From: Oidiodendron maius Zn
Lineage: Eukaryota; Ascomycota; Leotiomycetes; Myxotrichaceae
Assembly (NCBI GenBank): GCA_000827325.1
Contig: KN832906.1
Coordinates: 1 to 25,187 of the forward strand
Length of the DNA: 25,187 nucleotides
Reading direction: 5' to 3'
Positions 1 through 8,244 of this stretch are shown here, piece after piece (position 1 is the first letter of the stretch; the number at the start of each line of letters is the position of its first letter). A program made the translations under genes and the position numbers. The notes beneath the pieces are model-generated. The model ran no database searches. It was given only the letters and a program-made list of their open reading frames with translations, and was not told the DNA's origin.

Positions 1-725
1 AACAATGCCTTACACCTTAATGCAGTTAGTACTGATTGTGATCAAGCTCTTGGAAATGCTCTTTCAGCTATTTTCCCGGAACATGCGACATTACTATGTC
101 TTTGGCATGCCAACTAGAATATCCAACAGTAATGTAGGCCTAAATTTGATAGTAAGGATAACTATGAGGGATTCTTTCAGGAATGGCTAGGCATTATTCG
201 TCACCCGATATTTCCGAATATAGTTCTCGATTACTTCAATTTTCAATGGAATATTCGGACACACCAGAGCACCAAGCGTGTGTCAAATACATCCAAAGCA
301 CCTGGCTTAAGCCAGGGAGAGTTAAATCATTAGTCCAAGCCTGGGCTAATCAATATCTCCACTCCGGCACTATAGCTACTTCACGAGTAGAATCAGCACA
401 TGCACTACTAAAACAGTATACTAGTAGCTCTAAGGGTAATCTCTTAACCACCTGGCTCTCGATCAAACAAGCTGTTGCCGATCAAATCCAGATAATTCAA
501 GGCGATACAGCTAGGAATCGAATTTATACGCCAATTGAGCTAGATCGAGCTCAATATCACGCATGATTTAGTTTTACAGGCAAACTACACTAATTCAAGG
601 AAACCTTTAGAGCCTTGTACAGGCACATATACAGCTATAACAGGGCTACCATGTGCACATAGATTTGAGGATATTCGAGGGCAAGGAGGCTATCTTTTGC
701 CTGAGGATTTCCACAAACAGGTTGG
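1..725 (+). pseudogene. MULE (Mutator-like) transposase remnant
   Basis: Cut-and-paste DNA transposase fragment, cut off by the window's left edge. Frame 1 (1 to about 245) reads TDCDQALGNALSAIFPEHAT then LLCLWHAN, the typical middle of the MULE catalytic domain around the acidic residue and the C/W-H motif. Frame 3 (about 250-566) continues with WLKPGRVKSLVQAW and ATSRVESAHALLK, the conserved helix after the catalytic core. Frame 1 again (about 568-720) has CTGTYTAITGLPCAH, a SWIM-type CxnCxH zinc finger, then LLPEDFH. The copy is dead: in-frame stops at 115-117 and 130-132, and two frame changes near 245 and 560. It has no visible terminal inverted repeat at its right end and runs directly into maleylacetate reductase coding sequence at about 720-726 on the same strand. 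The family call is firm; the subfamily is not determined. Confidence 0.85.
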
Positions 726-1558
726 CCGCATATATGCATTCCAACAGCCTACGCAGGCTCAGAAATGACGCCGATCTTGGGGGAGACCCGAGACGGCCAG
801 AAGACGACAAGGAGCGATCCGACGATTTTACCTGGGACTGTCATTTATGACGTCGAACTAACGATGGGTCTCCCGATGAGAATCAGTGTTACTAGTGTGA
901 TCAATGCCATTGCGCATGCAGGTCAGTCATATCCTTTTCTTTAGCATTTAGTCTGCCCCCGCCCCCATCTTCCCACCATTTCATGTATTGAGAATAATCC
1001 ACAGTTGAGGCACTGTATGCACGCGACACAAATCCAGTCATTTTCCTTCTAGGTGCTGAAGGTGTGAAAGCCCTCGCATCGTCTCTTCCAACGATCGTAG
1101 ACTATCCCTCTAACATCCCCGAACGACAGTCCGCCATGTACGGCGCCTCGCTGTGCGCAACCTGCCTCGGCAGGGTCGGAATGTCCCTGCGCCATAAGCT
1201 TTGCCACACTCTGGGCGGCTCCTTCAAAATGCCACATTCTGAGACGCACACGATTATCATGCCTCATGTCTTTGCCTACAACGTCCCTCAGATTCCCAAG
1301 GTGATGAAGAAGCTGGCTGAGGTACTACCAGGCAGTGATTGCGATGCTGTCAGAGGGCTGAATGCATTACTGGGGAAGCTGAGGGTTAACAGGGCTCTAA
1401 AGGACTATGGCATGAAAGAAGATGATATTGATCAGGCGGCCGAGATTGCAGCCAGTAACCCGTATTGGAATCCATGTGTCTTTGGGAAGGGGGATATTAG
1501 GGAGCTGTTACGAAGGGCATGGGTGGGAGAAGAGGCAAGAGCAGATTTGCAAAGTTGA
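726..1558 (+). pseudogene. Maleylacetate reductase (iron-containing alcohol dehydrogenase family), 5'-truncated
   Basis: Family role: NAD(P)H-dependent reduction of maleylacetate to 3-oxoadipate, the last peripheral step of hydroxyquinol/resorcinol breakdown. Exon 1 (726-921, frame 3) opens inside the protein with HICIPTAYAGSEMTPILGET; exon 2 is 1005-1558. The intron 922-1004 (GTCAGT...CACAG, 83 bp) splits a Val codon and restores AIAHAVEALYARD. Exon 2 carries the metal-site block HKLCHTLGG then PHSETHTIIMPH and ends cleanly at GEEARADLQS-stop. About 249 residues remain of roughly 350; the missing part is the N-terminal nucleotide-binding half with the GGGS motif, replaced by MULE sequence. 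No internal stop lies in what remains, so truncation may be recent. It could be translated from the Met at 765 but should not bind cofactor. It is convergent with the dioxygenase pseudogene 133 bp downstream, its expected pathway partner. Confidence 0.85.
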
Positions 1559-1691
1559 ACAAAATAGCAAGAGGATGACTGATTCAGGCGTGATCTTGCT
1601 TATGAGCAAATTGCAGGATATTCATACGTTTTCGTCTATATCAGCCGTGATAGATGTGGTGTCTTGTGAATCAGCAGTAGGTAAGCCATAC

Positions 1692-2495
1692 TCAGTTAGC
1701 CATGGGTCTTGCGACCTTCTTTGACTTCTTTGGAACAAGCACAAAGTCTCGATCAAGTAACCAGAAACCCCGCCTCTTCTCGTTGCCGATATACCTTTGA
1801 AAAATGGAATTTGATAGGTTTCGGCGAGCGCTGCATCTTCCGTCCATATTAAATCAACCACCAGGCTCTGCTTAGTGCCGAACACCGGGTCTTCCTGGGT
1901 GAACTCGCTTTCCCTTGAATATACTGCCGTTACCAACTTCTTGTACGCAGGGTGGGTGATCATATAGTGCTAGGAGATTTAGTAATTATATAATTCTCGC
2001 GAAGGTCGGCTGGCCCCTTATCACATGAGCTGGACAATGGCAGTCTCTGCTAAAAAGAGATAGGATCGCTCCCACCGGGCCATCGTTGGGAATAGGATAG
2101 TCTACCGGCTCCACAGCCTTGAGGTAGAAATTACCACTGTAATCGATGTGATAGTTCCCTCAACAATCCGGCTCGCTATACTCAACACCTTGGATATCGT
2201 AGAATCCATTGCCCTCCGTTTTCCATATATCAACCAGGGATTTCTGGACTGGCTGCCCCGCCATGTCCACAATTGTACCTCGGATGAGCATCGGCTCGCC
2301 TGCCACTTCATTCGAGGTGATGGACTGACCATTATCGAACAAGTGCGACGGATCATTGAAGAAAGGTCCCAGAATCGACGACTCGGTAGCTTCTGTAGTC
2401 TACTTGCTATTTATGGAGTCGACTAGAGCCGAAATCCCCAGCACATCAGAGAGGAGCACGAACTCTGGCCTCCCCGGAGTACATGTTTGGCCCAT
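1692..2495 (-). pseudogene. Intradiol ring-cleavage dioxygenase (hydroxyquinol 1,2-dioxygenase-like), decayed
   Basis: Family role: non-heme Fe(III) enzyme opening hydroxyquinol or catechol between the two hydroxyls; hydroxyquinol gives maleylacetate, the substrate of the neighbouring reductase. Reading leftward: GQTCTPGRPEFVLLSDVLG, then ESSILGPFF, GEPMLIRGTIVDMAGQPV, VDIWKTEGNGFYD, GNFYLKAVEPVDYPIPNDGP, PAHV, then HPAYKKLVTAVYSRESEF and a C-terminus RGFWLLDRDFVLVPKK...ARPMAN-stop. Damage: TAG at 2400-2402, TGA at 2160-2162, a one-base frame change near 1770-1782, and a 52-bp intron (1970-2021) whose donor reads AT instead of GT. The usual RPAHxH iron-ligand motif has Cys for Arg and its second His lies across the broken intron. 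A plausible acceptor (CTAG, 2496) precedes the first recognisable residues, but the N-terminal region of the family was not found further upstream. Hydroxyquinol rather than catechol specificity is inferred from the reductase neighbour. Confidence 0.85.
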
Positions 2496-3000
2496 CTAGC
2501 AGTTGGCAGTCAGTAGGGGCAGCAATTCAGGGTGTGAAGGCAATGATCATCATGTAGCACAGAAGGCAAGGCACCTTTGGTATCTATACTTTCAATACTA
2601 GTATCGATACAGCCTAGCTTATATCCCGGCTCGTATGAGGGTCGTGATACATGCTGCTTATGTAAAATCCACATACCAGCAGATCAATTACCATTTTCGG
2701 CCAAATGGTATGTGGATATTAGTCATCATCTAGATTTAGTGAGCACTCACTAAATTTATAGGGCATATTTTAGCATTTTTATTTAATTAAATAGAGGGGG
2801 GGGGAAAGAGGGCAAGTTTTGGTGTAAAAGTGGGGTATGCACAATAACTTCTGTCCACCTATTTTAACTTCAACTTCTGCAGCTAAAATCTCCAACCATC
2901 CCCAAACAATTTATTTGCGAAACGGAAGGCTGGGCTCGACTTCCGATCGTTTCCAACAGCCCAAACCAAGCCTCCTTCAGCGTCGGGATTGCTTAGTTAC
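2496..3000. other. Palindrome-rich intergenic spacer
   Basis: No coding sequence recognised. It holds three inverted repeats: ATCCACATACCA at 2667-2678 with its complement at 2706-2717; inside this, TACCATTT at 2689-2696 with its complement at 2703-2710; and a hyphenated palindrome at 2734-2755 with arms ATTTAGTGAG and CTCACTAAAT. An AT-rich stretch with a run of nine G (2796-2804) follows. It lies where the 5' end of the dioxygenase gene should be and before the kinase start, so it may be a degraded transposon end; it also contains whatever promoter the kinase had. Confidence 0.5.
2667..2755. repeat. Nested and adjacent inverted repeats
   Basis: Perfect 12-bp arms (2667-2678 / 2706-2717) overlap a nested 8-bp pair around a TCGGCC centre (2689-2696 / 2703-2710); 16 bp further on is a 10-bp perfect inverted repeat with a CA centre (2734-2755). 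Arms were checked base by base. A mobile-element origin is inference. Confidence 0.7.
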
Positions 3001-6000
3001 ATGGCCATGCCTGCACACAAGAAGAGAGAGGCAGCAGAGATACTATTCGAGATGGCTAGAGAGAGGGATCTTTACAGGTGGGTCCTCATTAACTCATCCC
3101 AGTCGAGCTGACGAACGCTCCAATTAGATACTATCAACCTTCATCTCCGCCACACTTCGCACCGGACCATGTACCCCGATCCTCGTACGATACGGCCTTA
3201 TCTGCCTTCGCTCAACTGGCGACTCTGCGTTCGAACACAAGGCGTGCGTTAATATCTCTCATTGATCGAACGAACGAGTATATTCTCGCCGAAGCTACCC
3301 AGACATTATCCCTCCAATCTGGTTTAGTGTATAACGATCAGAACGATATATGGTTTGGATGTTCAACTTTGCCCAGGTCGCAAGGGCTTTGCGAGAAGGC
3401 TCTGGAGACACTACCTTCGTCTAAGCTACAGAGGTTATTGCCCTTGGTCATTAACGATCTCACTCAAGATGATAAATTTAAGGATCGGTCTTTCGTTACG
3501 AGCCGCCTATCATTGCGGTTCTATGCTGCGATGCCTATCATTACTAAAGCAGGCTTCAACATCGGAAGCTTGTGTGTTATGGACGACAAGCCTAGAGACG
3601 GACTGAGCGATGTCGAGATAGGGTTCTTGGGCGATATGGCAATTACCATCATGGCTCATTTAGAAATAGGCAGAGTCAAGGAAGAGCACAGACGGAGCAA
3701 GAAGATGGTGAAGGGTCTAGGACTTTTCGTGGAAGGAGCGAGCACACTGCACGAATGGTGGTTGCTCGATGTTAGAAATGACCGGGCGTTGCGACAAACA
3801 GGTTCGAACGGCAGAGAGGCGCCAGCTGTGGCTCGAGCCGAGCCTGCAGGTGAATTGCGACCGCTTCTGGCACCGCAGATGGACTGCAATAAAACCTCCA
3901 TAGCCTTGAACATAGGAGATCAGAATACTCTCGCCTTTCCAACGCCAGAATCTTCGTCAACGCCTGCCAGAGAGCCGGACGAGTCTCCGATACAAAGCAC
4001 AGGAGATGATCAGCACTCAGCTAATCCAAGTCAGAGCTTCAGAACGTCTACAGCAGACTTGCAGGAAATAATGCTACCCGAAAACCTCAAAGAGATGTTT
4101 TCGCGTGCCGGCAACATCATTCGGGAATGTATTGAAGTGGATGGGGCAATCTTTCTAGATGCTAGTATCGGGACGTTTAGAGGACACATAGGCGAGTCCC
4201 ATACTATACTTAATCAATTAGAGATAATAGAGGGGCGAAGTCAAGGCTCTGCTATATCAAGCAGCGAAGAAGAGTACTGGGGGGGCGGTAATAATGAGGC
4301 AGAGGGATCAAGAGTAAGCCTTAACGGCAGCTACGAGAGTCAGATGTCAAGGAAGCCTTTGACGCATGGAGTCAAAGAGAAAGAAAAGATGTGCGGTATA
4401 CTAGGCTTTTCGACAGCAGAAAAATGTAGCCTGAGAGGGGACAAGGCTCCAGAGAACTATGTTCCCATTGAAGAGGCATTTCTATACAGACTTCTTTACA
4501 GGTACCCCCGCGGACAGGTATTCAACCTCGGACGGGACGGCCCAGTCATCTCTATCCCAAGCGATACCTGACGTGATGGAGACGCTGCGCAGCCCGAACC
4601 TATACCTTCTGAGAAGACTCGGAGAGCGAGAAAACGCAGAGAAAGTGCTAAGCAGATAGAAGCCAAAGCCCTACGCCAGCTGCTTCCTGGTGCTTGTAGC
4701 GTTGTCTTTTTCCCGCTCTGGGACTCTCACCGGGACAGATGGTTTGCAGGCAGTTTTGCGTGGACTACTCGATCGACGAGAGTACTCACACGTGCTGAGG
4801 AATTAAGCTATCTTGCGGCCTTCAGAAACAGTATTATAGCGGAAGTTGCTCGGTTGGATACGATAGCTGCAGATCGCGCCAAGTCGGATTTTATCTCGTC
4901 CATCAGTCATGAACTCCGATCCCCTCTTCATGGTATCCTTGCCTTGGTGGAGTTTCTGCAGGATACAGCGGTAGACATGTTCCAGAACAGTATGATTGAT
5001 ACGATTGAACGATATGGGAGAACTCTTCTGGACACGATCCAGCATGTACTTGACTTTGCGAAGATCAACAATCTCACTAGGTCAAAGAGCAACATGAGAC
5101 ATGATAAAGGGTCGACTGACAAAAGGCCCCGCTCGAGCAGGATAGGCTTAGGCGTCGACATTGATATTAGTGTAATCACCGAGGATATTATCGATGCTGT
5201 ATATGCAGGACATGAATTTCAAGGTAATTCGTCACTTGGGGTGGCCGACGAGGCGAGCGGCTTCCCCTCTAAAGGCCTCCGGAGAAGCGGGGCCAACAAT
5301 AACGACACAACTCCAAATCAACCTCCAGATCAGCCCGCACTGAAGAAAGAGCAGCTTGCCATTATTATGGACATTGGCTGGAGGCCTAACTGGGTTTTTA
5401 GTACACAATCCGGAGCTTTGAGAAGAGTCTTGATGAATCTCCTTGGTAATGCTCTAAAATATACTGATGTAGGGTGGGTGAAGATCTCCCTCCAATCCAA
5501 AGACATTATACCGATAACACCTCAATCCCAACAATCTATCATCACGATCACTATTAGTGATTCTGGTAGAGGGATATCCCAAGAGTTTCTATAGAGCCAA
5601 TTATTCACACCCTTCTTGCAGGAAAACTCTCTGAATCCTGGAACTGGGCTGGGCCTGAGTATTGTGCTACAAATCGTGCGCTCACTCGGGGGTACAATCG
5701 ACGTTCAGAGTGAGCTAGGCGTTGGGACCAAAGTGAAGGTGTCTCTTACCTTAGACCAAGCGCTAACTGCCCCTCAGTCTCTGGCTATAGGTGTTAAGTA
5801 CGAAAACTCCGTTATAAGTGTAAGGGAGAAGATACGCGGGCTAACCCTAGGCCTCGTGGGGTTTCACCCGCCCTCAAGTGTCCCTAGAACAGGCGCTAGT
5901 GCCTTTAAAGTCGATCCAGAGCTCCCGTCATCTCTCCAGGCGTCCCTTGAAAGCATGGCCACTGTTTGGTTTGGCATGAATGTCACGACATCAGAATCGT

Positions 6001-7103
6001 GGGAAGCTACACCACCCGACATCTATATTGCAGATGAGTCAGAGTCTTCCCTCGAGTATTTGCGGTAGTCGCTTTACTAACCTGAAGGAAAGAAACATTG
6101 GTCTCCATAGTTCATTCGGCGGTGGCCCCGTCATTATTCTTTGCTCTAATGCACACATGTACCGCGCATACGCTCGAAGGACGAAGCAAGCTACTTAAAG
6201 CAATAATGATGAACGTTTCCACTTTGTCTCTAAACCGTAAGCGGCGTTGAAACTACAGCCTTTTAGAAGTCGGCAGTGCTAATCTATCCTGGGCAGATAC
6301 AGACCTCACAAGCTCGCCAAAGCGTTTGCGTTTTGTTTGAGTAACGCTTCACATCCTGCAAATCGCGGGCCTCAATTGTCACCCCTCCAGACTTTAAGTA
6401 AGGGTCCAGCTTTTCCTCAAAGTTTGCTCAATATCTCACCCGATTCATCATTCCATCTAGGGGAGGTACATTCATCGGGTGAATACTTCCCCACCAGTGC
6501 CGAATCACTTCCTTGGAGCACTCCTGAAGCAGATAAACCATCAGCACTTACTATATATACCAACAAAGCCACACAGCGAAAGCCTTTGTTGCTCTTGGTT
6601 GAGGATAATCACATCAATATGAAGGTATGTCTAGATTCTGAAAGGTATTAAAAATACTTCCGTAAGTCATCTAATCGCGGCCTAGCTTCTCGAAGCCTTT
6701 GCAAAGAGAAATAACTATAGCTATGACACGGCAGAGAATGGTCTGGTAGCGTTTCAGGCGTTTCAGAATAAGCGGAACCTCTATGACATTGTGCTCATGG
6801 GCAAGCAAGTATTTTCCCTAAATGTCACGGCATCCTAACTAGGAAGTAGATATCTCGATGCCGGTCATGAACGGAATGGAGTCCGCGCGGGCAATTCGAA
6901 AACTAGAGGGTGAGCGTGGGCAGAAGCCTGCTAAGATCATTGCCTTGACTGGTCTTGCCTCTGCGAACGCTCGACAGGAGGCTTTCTCCAGCGGCATTAA
7001 CCTTTTCCTAGCAAAACCAGTCAGTTTCAACGAGCTCCGACAGATTTTGAATGACTGGAGCCCGGATATGGAGGCACATACTCAGAAGTCATCTGGCAAA
7101 TGA
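3001..7103 (+). pseudogene. Fungal GAF-domain hybrid histidine kinase with receiver domain, carrying nonsense codons
   Basis: Two-component sensor: autophosphorylates His and relays to its own receiver Asp, normally towards a phosphotransfer protein; predicted soluble, no membrane segment seen. Exons 3001-3077, 3128-6064, 6111-6236, 6297-6624, 6686-6800, 6850-7103 total 3837 nt (1279 codons). Introns: GTGGGT-TTAG, GTAGTC-ATAG (branch TACTAAC), GTAAGC-GCAG, GTATGT-CTAG and GCAAGC-GTAG. In order: GAF domain (about 31-225, with FGCSTLPRSQGLCE and GSLCVMDDKPRDGLS), a second GAF-like block (FSRAGNIIRECIEVDGAIF; RYPRGQVFN), H box SHELRSPLHG (His about 620), N box NLLGNALKYT (Asn about 800), DSGRGIS and GTGLGLS, receiver LLLVEDN with the Asp codon split by the last intron (about 1195), and FLAKPVSF. 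In-frame stops: TGA 4569-4571, TAG 5592-5594, TAA 6196-6198. The start is the first in-frame ATG after a stop at 2884. Without readthrough the kinase core and receiver are not made as one protein. Confidence 0.88.
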
Positions 7104-7348
7104 TAAACGAGAGGGCTCAACATGGAGGTTGGGGACGATTCTGTCCGATAACTTCCCGGGGGTCCGGATATGGTATTCGAGCCCTCCAGAAGTAGAGCAC
7201 CTCATACGAATGGGACGACGCTGTCAATTTCTAGCAGCGAGGAGGTAACTGAGGCGCAGTGTTTTATTCAATCTGAAGGCGACCTGCTATAGCTAATATT
7301 TTATCTCAGATAATTGTCATGATTTCCAAATTGCCAGATTATTATGGC
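7104..7348. other. Intergenic, 3' of the kinase
   Basis: No family recognised and no convincing terminator or repeat. A short plus-strand frame runs into it from the kinase 3' end (to 7248) but looks like out-of-frame noise. Confidence 0.4.
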
Positions 7349-7935
7349 TTATGTAGCTGTAGACACGTTGAAATCCAACAACTGACTCCTGGGTATAGGC
7401 TTTATTGCAGTGATATGTATAACAATCAATACATCCCTTTGAGAACAAAACCATTCCACTGCATACCTGTATTTCTTTAACCTATCTGCCCATGATAAAT
7501 ATGCAAAGGGAAGCCCCTGTTTCCCGGAAAGGATCACATCAACCAATTCTCGATTATCGCCGAGCTCCTGGGAACACCACCAGACGATGTGATCCAAACT
7601 ATTGCAGGCGAGAATGTAAGAATTAGCACTGCACGGTGATTTGATGTCTGATAATAGCCTCCAGACCTTGAGATTTATCCACTCTCTCCCAAAGCACAAG
7701 AGACACCCGTTGCAGGACAAATTCAAGAATGCCGATCCTTTAGGTTTGTTTCAGGGTTAGGAATCTCTAGCCATACTGACAGTTGGCAGCTATCGGTCTC
7801 CGAGAAGACATGCTTGTCTTCGACCCTCGAAAGCGAGTAAAGGCATCCGAGGGTCTCGCGCACGAGTACCTCTCCCTGTACTGTACCACAACCCGACAGA
7901 TGAGCCCATCGCAGAAGAGAAATTTTACTGGCCAC
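7349..7935 (-). other. Weak unrecognised minus-strand reading frames (possible pseudogene)
   Basis: Two adjacent minus-strand frames, 7723-7935 (70 aa) and 7349-7726 (125 aa), overlap by a few bases in different phases. The first holds [16 protein letters not shown] and the second [19 protein letters not shown], which has a helical, amphipathic look, but neither matches a family I know. No convincing intron joins them. They could be the remains of a gene with one frameshift, or chance open frames. The neighbouring stretch 7936-8244 holds nothing I can name. Confidence 0.2.
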
Positions 7936-8244
7936 TGAATAATGCGGACCTACCGGTTAATGTGTGGAAAATCTTGATGTACGAGCAACTTCACGTTTAT
8001 GAATCAAGAACTGAGGCTTAGAGAACACAGTTGCATTGTGCTGTGCACCTTGTCTTTAGGACACATCAAGAGTAGGCGCCGGGCAGACTCGACATTACTT
8101 CTTACTTGCATTATACTTCATGTTGGTATGCAGGAGATCATTGCGAAGTTGATGGAAATTATTATGTAACACTATAATTAGGGTAAGTTATTAGAACATC
8201 AGTTTCAATAAGTAGCCTTCCGATTGAATAGCATCCAGCATCGT

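Noticed and set aside
6050-6120. Apparent frameshift in the kinase
   Set aside because: A 46-bp intron (6065-6110) with a perfect TACTAAC branch site joins the two frames.
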